Below are positions 27,675 through 36,689 of a stretch of DNA of 64,000 nucleotides, one piece after another; position 1 is the first letter of the stretch, and every line of letters starts with the position of its first letter. Under the pieces are notes generated by a model. The model was given only the letters and a program-made list of their open reading frames with translations, searched no databases and was not told the DNA's origin. The position numbers and the translations under genes were made by a program. The stretch is from Bacillota bacterium (GTDB lineage: Bacteria; Bacillota; SHA-98; UBA4971): NCBI GenBank assembly GCA_012842395.1, contig DUSX01000004.1, forward strand, positions 1 to 64,000, written 5' to 3'.

Positions 27675-28167
27675 ATGCGCTCCCTCCCACCCGGATGTGC
27701 CGGACCTCCATCGAGAGCCCCTTCGGCACCTCTATCCACACAACAGATGTCTTGTCTTGCCTTTCGGACGTCTGGACCCGGACCACTCTAGCGGTGCAGC
27801 GCGCCCTTCCCGTCCTATCCAACCCCACCACATCCTGCCCTGGTTTGGGCAGCGGCACGAACTCGTAAGGCAGTTTCACGAGAGCCTGAGCCTCTCCCCA
27901 CGTCTCGTCGACAACGAATATGGCAAGCCCCGGGCAAGCGGATATGCACGTGCCACACCCGTTGCACTTGTCGAAGTCCACCTCAGGAAGGTGGTTGATG
28001 TCCTCAAAGGGCCGGATAGCACCTCGTGGACACGCGTCGTGGCACGGGTCGCAGGGTATCTCCTCGGGACATTCGACGACCACGCACGGGCCCCGTGCGA
28101 GCCTCTCGGCGTCAGGAACACCGTTCGGGGCGCTCGGGCCGGCAGTCAATTCGCCACCGTCACGCAA
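27649..28167 (-). CDS. 4Fe-4S dicluster protein of the oxidase complex
   Basis: A 172-residue iron-sulfur protein with two cluster motifs: C33, C39, C42, C46 and C68, C71, C74, C78 (CNGCGTCISACP). After residue 80 it has a beta-rich domain without cysteine clusters. It probably wires the flavoprotein subunits to the electron acceptor. It overlaps genes on both sides (26 and 8 bases), so the complex is made in one coupled run. Confidence 0.88.
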   Translation of the reverse strand: MRDGGELTAGPSAPNGVPDAERLARGPCVVVECPEEIPCDPCHDACPRGAIRPFEDINHLPEVDFDKCNGCGTCISACPGLAIFVVDETWGEAQALVKLPYEFVPLPKPGQDVVGLDRTGRARCTARVVRVQTSERQDKTSVVWIEVPKGLSMEVRHIRVGGSACGVRETSG

Positions 28168-29272
28168 ACACGCCGACCTCCTTCCCGAGGCGCATCAGAC
28201 GTTCGATCCCCCGGCGCACCCTCTCACCTTTCGGGCCTGCGCGGAGCGCGGCGAGCTCGGCCCTGGCGGCCGCGAGCCTCTCATCCACGTCGGGTCTTGT
28301 ATACCCGAGCGAGCGCGCTGCGGCGAGCCCGGCGAGAGTGCCTTCTATCATGGCGGACGAGGCCTCCTCGATACCCGCCAGGTCTCCGGCCACGTATACG
28401 CCTGGGCGCGAAGTCTCGTAGTTGTCATCCCGCAAAGCGACGTGCCCACCAAGCTCGGGGATGTAAGCCATCCTGCACCCTGCTTGCCAGAGGAGGTCTG
28501 CCAGGGGAGTGAGGCCGACCGCCAGGCATATGGTGTCCACCTGGAAGCGCCGATCCGTCCCCGGGACCGGCTCGAAGTCACTGCCGAGAGCGCATATTGT
28601 AGCGCCCTCGACCACCCTGGTGCCGTGCGCTGCCTTCACCGTATGCGATGTGAGGACCGGCACGCCAGCCCTTCGGATCTTCCGCGCGTGAACCTCATAC
28701 CCGCCTATGTTGGGCATTGCCTCGACGACTGCGACGACCTCGACGCCCGCCTGCAACAGCTGGTAGCTGACGATGAGGCCGATGTTGCCTGCTCCAACCA
28801 TAAGCGCGGCGCGCCCGGGCCTCACCCCGTGCACGTTCATGAGCGTCTGGACCGCGCCGGCACCGTAAACGCCCGGCAGATCGTTGCCGGGAAAGGCGAG
28901 CATCCTCTCAGAAGCTCCCGTGGCGCATATGACGCGCTCCGGCTTCAGGAACGTGACGCGATCCTCGCGCTCGATACCGAGGGTCCCGTCATCATAGAAA
29001 CCGACGACGGTGCTTTCCAGCATGAGCTCCACCATCGGGTCGCCCTCGACCTGCGCCGCAAGCATGCGGGCTATGTCTATCCCGCGCCGCCCGGCAAACT
29101 GTCCCCTCGACCCGAAGAACTTGTGGGTTTGCTTGACGAGCTGCCCTCCCGGCCTCGTGCCGGAGTCTACGCAAGTCACTCGGGCGCCCATCTCCCGGGC
29201 GGCTATGGCGGCGCACAGGCCCGCTGGGCCTGCCCCGATCACGCAGACCTCAGTCGTTCGCAAGAAGCACAC
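28160..29272 (-). CDS. NAD(P)/FAD oxidoreductase subunit of the oxidase complex
   Basis: A 370-residue two-dinucleotide-domain flavoprotein: EVCVIGAGPAGLCAAIAA at the N terminus for FAD, a second motif LMVGAGNIGLIVSY in the middle, and GVYVAGDLAGIEEASSA near the C terminus. It resembles HcnB, SoxA and the alpha subunit of dye-linked proline dehydrogenases, but lacks their C-terminal BFD domain, which is encoded separately at 27240. GTG start at 29272; a TTG at 29263 is an alternative. Confidence 0.88.
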   Translation of the reverse strand: MCFLRTTEVCVIGAGPAGLCAAIAAREMGARVTCVDSGTRPGGQLVKQTHKFFGSRGQFAGRRGIDIARMLAAQVEGDPMVELMLESTVVGFYDDGTLGIEREDRVTFLKPERVICATGASERMLAFPGNDLPGVYGAGAVQTLMNVHGVRPGRAALMVGAGNIGLIVSYQLLQAGVEVVAVVEAMPNIGGYEVHARKIRRAGVPVLTSHTVKAAHGTRVVEGATICALGSDFEPVPGTDRRFQVDTICLAVGLTPLADLLWQAGCRMAYIPELGGHVALRDDNYETSRPGVYVAGDLAGIEEASSAMIEGTLAGLAAARSLGYTRPDVDERLAAARAELAALRAGPKGERVRRGIERLMRLGKEVGVFA

Positions 29273-29579
29273 CCTTTCCCCGCTGCGTTTCGACGCGCAT
29301 GCCCTCGCGCAGCCTCTCTATGCAGACTCTCACGTTCGGGCGCCCGTCCACGGTCATCAGGCACGACGAGCAGTTGCCTATCGCGCAGAAGAAGCCCCTC
29401 GGCCTTTTCAGTTTAGGACTCTCTCTCAGCACGCGCACGCCCGCTGCGTGCAGGGCGGCCGCAATAGGCTCCCCCTCGTACCCCTCCAGTTCCTGGCCGT
29501 CGAACGTAAACTTGACCTTCCTGCCCCTCTTGAACTCAAGTATCGGGTGAACCGTGATCCTCATAGCGTCATCGGTCAT
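29250..29579 (-). CDS. 2Fe-2S ferredoxin-like subunit (HcnA/SoxA N-terminal type)
   Basis: A 109-residue plant-type ferredoxin-like protein with C65, C70, C73 and C86 (CAIGNCSSC plus a distal cysteine). It is the first gene of the oxidase operon and corresponds to the small iron-sulfur subunit of HcnABC-like complexes. The ATG at 29579 (MTDDAMRITV) was chosen over the upstream open frame because homology begins here; there is no strong ribosome binding site. Confidence 0.88.
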   Translation of the reverse strand: MTDDAMRITVHPILEFKRGRKVKFTFDGQELEGYEGEPIAAALHAAGVRVLRESPKLKRPRGFFCAIGNCSSCLMTVDGRPNVRVCIERLREGMRVETQRGKGVLLAND

Positions 29580-29898
29580 CGGTCGCTCAGCCGTCCTCTC
29601 GCTGATGAGCGCGTCGTGGGTGAGCCGGCGCAGCCGCGCCGCGTGGTCCGGATTCTGTGACGGCGCCCATGGCGCTGCCGCGTATCGAGCCCGAGTCGTC
29701 CTCGCGTCTCGCAGACGTACCACAGTGTTTATTCGCGCCGGTCAGGGCTTTTCCTCTATGGGACCATCGAAATGCTCTCGACGTGAACCTGCCGCGGCTT
29801 CGACCTTTCGACCGTCGACTGCCTGGCGTTCGCGGGAAGGTTGCGGTGTTTGCGGGCCGAGGCTGGGAGGTTTGCGGGCAGGGCTGGGAGGCCCTGGG
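29580..29898. other. Intergenic region between recN and the redox island, with an imperfect tandem repeat
   Basis: 319 bases without a supported gene. Bases 29849-29870 and 29871-29891 are two tandem copies of TTTGCGGGC(C/A)...GGCTGGGAGG differing by a one-base deletion and a substitution. The 10 bases before them (GTTGCGGTG) resemble part of repeat copy 1. No clear promoter or terminator is seen. Confidence 0.5.
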
Positions 29899-31632
29899 TC
29901 AGCGGCCGCTGGCGCGCGAGGCCGCCTGAAGCATCTCTCTCGCATGCTCGAACGTTGTCGGTGTGAGGCCTGCGCCTCCGAGCATCCTCGCGATCTCGGC
30001 TATGCGTGCTTCTCCCTCAAGCTTCTCGACGACGGTCTTCGTGCGCCCGCCCCCCTCGACCTTATTGATGACGTAGTGGGTATCGGCCATGCTCGCGATC
30101 TGGGCGAGATGGGTCACGCAGATCACCTGGCGCATCCGGCTCGTCGCCGCGAGCTTCGCTGCGACCGCGGTCGCTGTGCGGCCGCCGATGCCGGCGTCGA
30201 TCTCGTCGAATATGAGCGTGTCCACCTCGTCCACCGAGGCGAGGCACGACTTCAGGGCAAGCATCACCCTGGAGATCTCCCCGCCGCTCGCTATGCGGGC
30301 AAGGGGCTTTGCCGGCTCGCCCCGGTTTGCCGAGAGGAGGAACTCCACAGTGTCGACGCCGCTTGCCCCGCAAGCAAGGAGCTTGCCCCCCACAGGCACG
30401 CCCGCCGCGTCTTCCTTTGTGGAGAAGCTCACACGGAATTCGCATGAACCCATGTTCAGCTCGGCAAGCTCGGCCTCCACCTGCTTCTCGAGCACACGCG
30501 CGGCACGCGCCCGCAGCTCGTGGAGGGAGCCGGCGAGGGCTCCGAGAGACTCTCTGGTCTTCGCCAATTCCCTTTCAATCGCTGCTATCTCCTCCTCTGA
30601 GGACGCGGCCTTCTCTATCTCACGGCCGATCTCGCGGCGGAACTCGAGGATCTCGTCCACCGTGTCACCGTACTTCTTCTTCAAACGCTGGAGAACAGCG
30701 AGACGCTCTTCCACCTGCGCGAGTCGTGCCGGGTCAACCTCGATGCCGTCCCTGTATACCCGGAGCATCCGCGCCGCCTCCTCGCACGCGGCTGAGGCAC
30801 TTTGCAGGAGCTCTTGCGCCCCTCTCACGGAGTCATCCACCTTCATGATGGCCTCGATCTCCGAAATGGCCGCGGCTATGGCGTCACAAGCGCCCGCTGA
30901 CAGGCCGTCAGTCCCCTGGAGCGCGGCGTACGCCGCCTCGGCGTGGGCGTAGAGCTGGTCCGCCGCAGCGAGGACCGCCCGGTCGCGTGCAAGCTGCACG
31001 TCCTCTCCTGGGGAAAGCCGCGCGGCGTCGATCTCTCTCGCTTGAAACTCGAGAAGGTCCAAGCGCTGCGCGCGCTCCCTCTCTCCCGTGCGAAGCGCTG
31101 CGAGCCTCTCCTGGAGCTCCACGAGGCGCGCATGACAGGACCGCACCTCATCGCGAAGGGCAAGCGTCTCCGGGCCTGCAAACCTGTCGAGGAACTCTAT
31201 GTGCTTCCCTACCCGGAGCAGCGACTGGTGCTCGTTTTGGCCGTGGATGTCAACCAGATGCTCACCGATGCCTGCAAGCATCCCCTGCGTGACGGGCCGC
31301 CCGTTCACCCTGCACTGGTTCCTTCCGGATCTTGAGATGGTGCGTGAGATGACCACAAGGTCGTCGTTCCCCACTTCTATGCCAAGGTCTTCGATGGCCC
31401 GACGCGCAGAAGACCCTTTCGGGACGGAGAACACCCCGTGGATGACGGCTTCGTCCGTCCCCGTGCGGACCAGGTCCAAAAACGCGCGCCCTCCAAGAAG
31501 GAGAGTCACGGCACCGATGATGATGGACTTGCCCGCGCCTGTCTCTCCCGAGAGCACGTTGAACCCTTCCCTGAATTGGAGCTCGACTTCCTCCACAAGA
31601 GCGAAGTCTTTGATATGGAGCTCAAGAAGCAC
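29899..31632 (-). CDS. recN: DNA repair protein RecN
   Basis: A 577-residue SMC-like ATPase. Walker A GETGAGKS at residues 29-36, a long coiled-coil middle, the signature LASGGEISRVMLALK and Walker B TLIFDEIDAGIGG are present. RecN binds DNA ends in double-strand break repair. GTG start at 31632, 55 bases after argR, as in many Firmicutes where argR precedes recN. Confidence 0.96.
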   Translation of the reverse strand: MLLELHIKDFALVEEVELQFREGFNVLSGETGAGKSIIIGAVTLLLGGRAFLDLVRTGTDEAVIHGVFSVPKGSSARRAIEDLGIEVGNDDLVVISRTISRSGRNQCRVNGRPVTQGMLAGIGEHLVDIHGQNEHQSLLRVGKHIEFLDRFAGPETLALRDEVRSCHARLVELQERLAALRTGERERAQRLDLLEFQAREIDAARLSPGEDVQLARDRAVLAAADQLYAHAEAAYAALQGTDGLSAGACDAIAAAISEIEAIMKVDDSVRGAQELLQSASAACEEAARMLRVYRDGIEVDPARLAQVEERLAVLQRLKKKYGDTVDEILEFRREIGREIEKAASSEEEIAAIERELAKTRESLGALAGSLHELRARAARVLEKQVEAELAELNMGSCEFRVSFSTKEDAAGVPVGGKLLACGASGVDTVEFLLSANRGEPAKPLARIASGGEISRVMLALKSCLASVDEVDTLIFDEIDAGIGGRTATAVAAKLAATSRMRQVICVTHLAQIASMADTHYVINKVEGGGRTKTVVEKLEGEARIAEIARMLGGAGLTPTTFEHAREMLQAASRASGR

Positions 31633-31687
31633 GGCATCTCACCACCGCTCTGGTCGCAGCTCCTCCTGTCGACCGGACCTTCGCTCG

Positions 31688-32173
31688 CTATTCCCCGCGC
31701 TCCTCCGGGGACGGCCGTCGCAGCCTGTTGAATCTTCCCAGCAGTTCGGGGACGGCAGACTTGGGGCGGACCACCGCCAGGATCGTGTCGTCGCCGGCTA
31801 TAGTTCCCACGATCTCCTTGAAGTCCGCCTCGTCGATGGCTGCCGCCACCGCGTGGGCGTTGCCCGTGAGGGTCTTGATGACGACCAGGTTCTCGCTGAA
31901 ATCGACGGCCACAACGGAATCCGCGAACAGCCTTTCGAGACGTCGCTGGGCCTCTTCTTGCGACCGCTCGTGCGGCAGGCCGTAGCGATACCGTCCGTCG
32001 CTGGTGGGCAGCTTCGTTATGCGCAGCTCTTTGATGTCCCGAGAGACAGTGGCCTGCGTGACTTTGAAGCCCTCCTTGCGCAGTTCACGGGCGAGGTCTT
32101 CCTGGGTTTCGACCACCTTGTCCCTGATGATCTTGAGCACCCTCGCGTGGCGCTTGGCCTTCAACGATTTCAC
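31688..32173 (-). CDS. argR: Arginine repressor ArgR
   Basis: About 161 residues. The N-terminal winged helix has TQEDLARELRKEGFKVTQATVSRDIKEL; the C-terminal hexamerisation and arginine-binding domain has GTIAGDDTILAV. It represses arginine biosynthesis when arginine is bound. The start is uncertain: GTG at 32173 gives the usual K-rich beginning and lies just after the nadK stop, while a TTG at 32197 would overlap nadK by 20 bases. Confidence 0.94.
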   Translation of the reverse strand: MKSLKAKRHARVLKIIRDKVVETQEDLARELRKEGFKVTQATVSRDIKELRITKLPTSDGRYRYGLPHERSQEEAQRRLERLFADSVVAVDFSENLVVIKTLTGNAHAVAAAIDEADFKEIVGTIAGDDTILAVVRPKSAVPELLGRFNRLRRPSPEERGE

Positions 32174-32177
32174 CTTC

Positions 32178-33035
32178 CTACACGTTCCCTTCCGCAAGAC
32201 GCGTCCTGAGGACCTCGTAGAAGCTGCGACGCCCGAGCTTCACGAGCCGGGTCTTCGTCGGGGCGGCTTCCACAAGGACCTCGTCGCGGTTCTCCAAGCG
32301 AAATCCCACCTGGCCGTCGACGGTCAGCATGACCTCCTCGCTCGGGGCGGACACGACTATCCTCACCGTGTCCCTGCGGGAAGCGACGAAGGATCTCGCC
32401 GCCAAAGTGTGCGGGCAAATGAACGTCACTATGAGGGTATCGATGGCCGGGTCTACTATCGGGCCGCCCGCGGACAAGGAGTAGCCGGTGGAGCCGGTGG
32501 GGCTCGCGACTATGGCGCCGTCCGCCGGGTAGGTGCCAATGAAATTCGGGCCGATGTACGTCTTCAGCCGTATCATTCTGGCAAACGCGCCCTTGGTGAC
32601 AACCACGTCGTTCAGCCCAACGAAGTCTGCCACGGTTCCCTTTGACCCGCGCGTGACCTGCGCACGGAGCATCATTCTCTCCTCCACAGTGTACCGGCCG
32701 CTTAGGACCCTCTCGAGAGCCTCGTACAAGTCGGGAAGCTCCACCTCAGTGAGAAACCCGAGATGGCCGACGTTCACGCCGAGGATGGGAACCTCACTAC
32801 CGGCAAGGCGGCGGGCCGCATTCAGGAGGGCGCCATCGCCCCCGAGCACGACGGCGAGGTCGAGCTTCTCACCAATGGCCTCCTCGCCGAAGGACAGGTC
32901 GACGAGGCCGAATTCCCGCGCACTGTCGGGATCAAGCATGACCTGGACCCCTCGCGCGGGAAGGAACCTCAGGAGCTCCTTCGCCGTTTCGACGGCGGCG
33001 TGCTTTCCAAGGTGGGTTACAAGGCCTATCCTCAT
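32178..33035 (-). CDS. nadK: NAD kinase
   Basis: A 285-residue NadK. The GGDG motif is in AVVLGGDGALLNAAR, and the NE/D-type and glycine-rich blocks are at GLNDVVVTKG and SPTGSTGYSLSAGGPIV. It phosphorylates NAD to NADP. The ATG at 33035 (MRIGLVTHLGK) has GAGG 6 bases upstream; the open frame further upstream is not protein-like. Confidence 0.96.
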   Translation of the reverse strand: MRIGLVTHLGKHAAVETAKELLRFLPARGVQVMLDPDSAREFGLVDLSFGEEAIGEKLDLAVVLGGDGALLNAARRLAGSEVPILGVNVGHLGFLTEVELPDLYEALERVLSGRYTVEERMMLRAQVTRGSKGTVADFVGLNDVVVTKGAFARMIRLKTYIGPNFIGTYPADGAIVASPTGSTGYSLSAGGPIVDPAIDTLIVTFICPHTLAARSFVASRRDTVRIVVSAPSEEVMLTVDGQVGFRLENRDEVLVEAAPTKTRLVKLGRRSFYEVLRTRLAEGNV

Positions 33036-33109
33036 CTCGCACCTCGCACAGTCTCCTACCAACAAGGACTTCCGTTGCGAATGCGAACGGCGTGCGCCTG
33101 AGGCCCGCA

Positions 33110-34021
33110 TCAGTCGAGGGCGCGATGCGCCGCGAGCACTACCTCACGCACCGAGGCCTCAAGCGCTTCGCTCACTGCCGCGCCGAGACCGCAACTGGGC
33201 TCTCGGCACTTTACTGCATACACCAAGAACTCGATGTTTCCTGCAGGCCCTCTTATCGGCGAATAGGTGATCCCTCGGATCTCCAGTCCACACCCCATCA
33301 TGAACTCCACCACGCGAAGGAGCGTCTCCGCGTGGACGTCGGGGTCGCGGACCACCCCTCCCTTGCCCACTTTCTCTCTGCCCGCCTCAAACTGGGGCTT
33401 CACGAGCGCCACGATGGACGCGCCGGCAACCAGAAACGTCAACAGATGCTCGAGAAACTTCGTTATCGATATGAACGACACATCGATCGTGCAGACATCC
33501 GCTGGCTCCGGCACAGCCTCCCTCGTGAGATACCGCACGTTTGTGCGCTCGCACACCACCACCCTGGGGTCATTCCGAAGCTCCCACGCGAGCTGACCGT
33601 ATCCCACGTCAACGGCATACACCCGTCTCGCACCGTGACGCAGTAGGCAGTCGGTGAACCCGCCGGTGGATGCGCCGACGTCGATGGCAACCTTTCCGGC
33701 CACGTCCACGCCGAACTCGTGGAGGGCCTTCTCGAGCTTCTCCCCGCCCCTGCTCACGTACGCGGCTTTCGTCGGCCTCACCTCGATCGCCGACGACGCG
33801 GGTACCTTCGCGCCTGGCTTGTCCTGCCTTGCGCCGTCCACGAAAACCTCGCCTGCCATTATGGCCCGGCGGGCCTTCTCTCTCGTTTCGAACATCCCCA
33901 GTTCCACAAGCAAGACATCCAAGCGCGTGCGCGCGCGGGCCGGCGCTTTGCCGAGGTTGTCGGGGCCTTCGCTTGCGCATCGGCCGGCTAGGCCTCCGCC
34001 GGAGTCATCTAGGCCTGTCAC
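33110..34021 (-). CDS. tlyA: TlyA-family rRNA (cytidine-2'-O)-methyltransferase
   Basis: A 303-residue protein with an N-terminal S4 RNA-binding domain (TRLDVLLVELGMFETREKA) and an FtsJ-type methyltransferase domain with AIDVGASTGGFTDCLL as the SAM site. Homologues 2'-O-methylate cytidines in 16S and 23S rRNA. The GTG at 34021 overlaps the dxs stop by 4 bases; the first 25 or so residues are not conserved and the true start may be further in. Confidence 0.92.
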   Translation of the reverse strand: MTGLDDSGGGLAGRCASEGPDNLGKAPARARTRLDVLLVELGMFETREKARRAIMAGEVFVDGARQDKPGAKVPASSAIEVRPTKAAYVSRGGEKLEKALHEFGVDVAGKVAIDVGASTGGFTDCLLRHGARRVYAVDVGYGQLAWELRNDPRVVVCERTNVRYLTREAVPEPADVCTIDVSFISITKFLEHLLTFLVAGASIVALVKPQFEAGREKVGKGGVVRDPDVHAETLLRVVEFMMGCGLEIRGITYSPIRGPAGNIEFLVYAVKCREPSCGLGAAVSEALEASVREVVLAAHRALD

Positions 34022-35979
34022 CTCGTCACCTCCGCCCCTGCTGCGAGCTCGCTCGAGCCCATGGCGGAGGTGCCCTGTCGCGTCCGTATTACACCCGGGC
34101 TGCGCTCGAGGAGGTCAGCTGCGGCCTTCGCGATGTGGGTCGGCGTGAGCCCGCACCCAGCCAGGAGCGTGTCTCTCGGTCCGTGTTGCACGAAGGCGTC
34201 GGGCAGCGCAAGGTGCCGGAATGCCACGGCCTGCCCCGTGGTGCCGTGCTGCGCGATCACCTGGGCGACCGCGCTCCCGAACCCACCCGCTGGCGTTCCC
34301 TCCTCGACCGCTACCACGCGCCCGCACCGGCTGGCCACGTACAAGAGAAGTTCCTCATCAATTGGTTTCGCGAACCTCGCGTTCACCACGGCAGCGCTTA
34401 TCCCCCTCCGCTCGAGAAGCGCAGCCGCTTGGAGCGACGGATACACCATGCTGCCGATGGCGACGATCGCTACGTCGTCGCCGTCGCGGACGAGAACGCC
34501 CTTTCCGTGCTCGATGGGGCAAGCAGGTCTGAACGCGGCGTCTCCCCAGCCCTGGGCCCTCGGGTATCTCAAGGCAACGGGCCCGTCCATGCGAAGAGCC
34601 GCCGAAAACATGACCACGAGCTCCACTTCATCCGCGGGCGCCATCACCGTCATCCCCGGCACGCTCCTGAGATACGCAATGTCGAAGGCCCCGTGATGGG
34701 TCGGGCCGTCTTCCCCGACAAGCCCGGCCCTGTCCACGGCGAACACCACGTGGAGCCCCTGCAGGGCCACGTCGTGGACAATCTGGTCATAGGCTCTCTG
34801 AAGGAACGTGGAGTAGATCGCGGCCACCGGGATGAAGCCCTGGCTCGCCAGCCCCGCGGCAAGCGTGACAGCGTGCTGCTCCGCTATGCCTACGTCGAAG
34901 AACCGGTCTGGATGAAGCCGCGCGAAGGCGTCGAGCCCGGTGCCGTCAGGCATGGCGGCCGTTATGGCCACGATCCGCGGGTCGCTCGACCCCAGCTTCG
35001 CAAGAGTCTCGCCGAACACCTGGGTATAAGTCGGCGGCCCCGGCGAGCGCAGGAGCTCCCCGGACGCCACGTCGAACTCGCCTACCCCGTGGAACTTCCT
35101 GGGGTCGGCCTCAGCAGGCGGATAGCCACGCCCCTTCTTCGTAACCACATGGATGAGCACGGGACCGCCCTTGGCACGCGCGTCCTCGACGGTGCGCATG
35201 ATAGCCTGAATGTCATGGCCGTCGAGTGGCCCAAGGTAAGTGAAGCCCAGGTTCTCAAAGAGCATGCCAGGGACCACTAGGTACTTCACGCTTCCTTTGA
35301 GCCGCCTGACGCTCTCGGCGAGATCCTTGCCGATACGCGGGACCCCCTCGAGTATGCGCTCGATGTCCTGCCGCAGTTTCAGGAGGCGTGGTTCCGTTCG
35401 CAGTCGAGCGAGGTATGAGGCAAGCGCGCCCACGTTGGGGGATATCGACATCTCGTTGTCATTCAGCACTACGATGAGGTCGGTCTTGAGATGGCCCGCG
35501 TGATTCAAGGCTTCGAAGGCCATGCCCCCCGTGAGGGAGCCGTCGCCGATGACCGCTACCACCGTGAAATCCTCGCCTTTGAGGTCGCGGGCCTTTGCGA
35601 TGCCGAGCGCCGCCGAGATGGAAGTGCTCGAATGGCCCGTATTGAAAGCGTCGTGGGGGCTCTCGTCGCGCCTAGGAAACCCGCTTATGCCCCCGAACTG
35701 CCTGAGGCTACGGAACACCGTGTGGCGCCCGGTAAGGATCTTATGAGCGTATGCCTGGTGGCCGACGTCCCAGACGATCTTGTCTCTCGGACTGTCCAGG
35801 ACCGCGTGAAGCGCGATGGCTAGGTCAACGGCGCCGAGGCTCGGCGCGAGGTGGCCCCCGGTCTTGGCCACCGTGGTTATGATCTCTTCGCGGATCTCCG
35901 ACGCAAGCTGCTCCAGCTCTTGCGGCGAGAGCCGTTTCAAGTCGTGCGGTAGGTCCAAACGGTCAAGGAGCCTTGCCAC
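34018..35979 (-). CDS. dxs: 1-deoxy-D-xylulose-5-phosphate synthase
   Basis: A 653-residue thiamine-diphosphate transketolase-like enzyme that condenses pyruvate and glyceraldehyde 3-phosphate to start the MEP isoprenoid pathway. GHQAYAHKILTGR, the cofactor motif GDGSLTGGMAFEALNHAG...N, the catalytic GIAEQHAVTLAAGLA and DRAGLVGEDGPTHHGAFD are present. It lies five bases after the OapA-like gene and downstream of ispA, which uses products of the same pathway. Confidence 0.97.
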   Translation of the reverse strand: MARLLDRLDLPHDLKRLSPQELEQLASEIREEIITTVAKTGGHLAPSLGAVDLAIALHAVLDSPRDKIVWDVGHQAYAHKILTGRHTVFRSLRQFGGISGFPRRDESPHDAFNTGHSSTSISAALGIAKARDLKGEDFTVVAVIGDGSLTGGMAFEALNHAGHLKTDLIVVLNDNEMSISPNVGALASYLARLRTEPRLLKLRQDIERILEGVPRIGKDLAESVRRLKGSVKYLVVPGMLFENLGFTYLGPLDGHDIQAIMRTVEDARAKGGPVLIHVVTKKGRGYPPAEADPRKFHGVGEFDVASGELLRSPGPPTYTQVFGETLAKLGSSDPRIVAITAAMPDGTGLDAFARLHPDRFFDVGIAEQHAVTLAAGLASQGFIPVAAIYSTFLQRAYDQIVHDVALQGLHVVFAVDRAGLVGEDGPTHHGAFDIAYLRSVPGMTVMAPADEVELVVMFSAALRMDGPVALRYPRAQGWGDAAFRPACPIEHGKGVLVRDGDDVAIVAIGSMVYPSLQAAALLERRGISAAVVNARFAKPIDEELLLYVASRCGRVVAVEEGTPAGGFGSAVAQVIAQHGTTGQAVAFRHLALPDAFVQHGPRDTLLAGCGLTPTHIAKAAADLLERSPGVIRTRQGTSAMGSSELAAGAEVTR

Positions 35980-35984
35980 CCTCG

Positions 35985-36641
35985 TTACCTCTCATCATCT
36001 CTCGATTTCGACTTCCGGCCGCGGTCCTCTCGCCCACGGACCTCGGCCTCAGGACGCACGTGCCGGCGATGGTTCTCCTTCCCGCCACGAAAGAACGTGA
36101 GCCCGGTGACGGACTCGATGCCTGCTATGACCTTTCCAGCCGCGAGCACGATCTTCTCGGCGTCGTTCACCGCCATGTTCTTGCTCCACGCCTTGCCGCC
36201 GACTGTGAGCGCGGCGATGAGGCCTATCACCACCGTGCTTACCAGAGTTTCGCTCACTCCGGATGGCATGACCGTCATGAGCTGCACAACTATGCTCGCC
36301 CCGACGGCGCCGCTGACCGTGCCTGCCATATCGCCCACCACATCGTTGCAGAAGTTGGCCACACGGTCGGCGGACCGGACTATGCGGAGCGCCTGGTGGG
36401 CACCGTACACCTTCTTCGCAGCCATCGCGTGGAAAGGCTGTCTCTTGGCAGCGGTCGAGGCCGTGCCCAGCACGTCAAATATGACGCCGATAAAAACTAT
36501 GCCCAACAGAACAAAAAGTCCAAGAACCAACCCGACGCGACCCAGGAGAATCTTGGACACGAAATTGACTGATATTGCCAGCAAGAAAGTTGTCAAACCA
36601 ACGGACACAGCTCTTGCGAGACGTTGGTCCAAGAACGCCAT
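35985..36641 (-). CDS. oapA: OLE-associated membrane protein (OapA-like)
   Basis: A 218-residue membrane protein between the OLE RNA and dxs. Hydrophobic segments lie at about 13-33, 37-57, 108-124 and 132-150. Conserved-looking motifs are FDVLGTASTAA (55-65), PFHAMAAKK (69-77) and NFCNDVVGD (96-104), with LTVGGKA near 145-151; I recognise this pattern from OapA, which binds OLE RNA at the membrane and is distantly like DUF21/CNNM transporters. The last 35 residues are strongly basic. In Bacillus halodurans OLE and OapA are linked to magnesium, cold and alcohol tolerance. The ATG at 36641 was preferred over GTG at 36674; neither start has a strong ribosome binding site. Confidence 0.85.
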   Translation of the reverse strand: MAFLDQRLARAVSVGLTTFLLAISVNFVSKILLGRVGLVLGLFVLLGIVFIGVIFDVLGTASTAAKRQPFHAMAAKKVYGAHQALRIVRSADRVANFCNDVVGDMAGTVSGAVGASIVVQLMTVMPSGVSETLVSTVVIGLIAALTVGGKAWSKNMAVNDAEKIVLAAGKVIAGIESVTGLTFFRGGKENHRRHVRPEAEVRGREDRGRKSKSRDDER

Positions 36642-36689
36642 CACCTCGAAAACGTTCCAGGCAGGTGGTAGCACCCCGGGTAAATATTG

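Noticed and set aside
27920-29416. Plus-strand ORF of 498 codons opposite the redox island
   Set aside because: Antisense shadow of the FAD oxidoreductase and iron-sulfur genes; Arg/Pro/Ala/His-rich translation without motifs.
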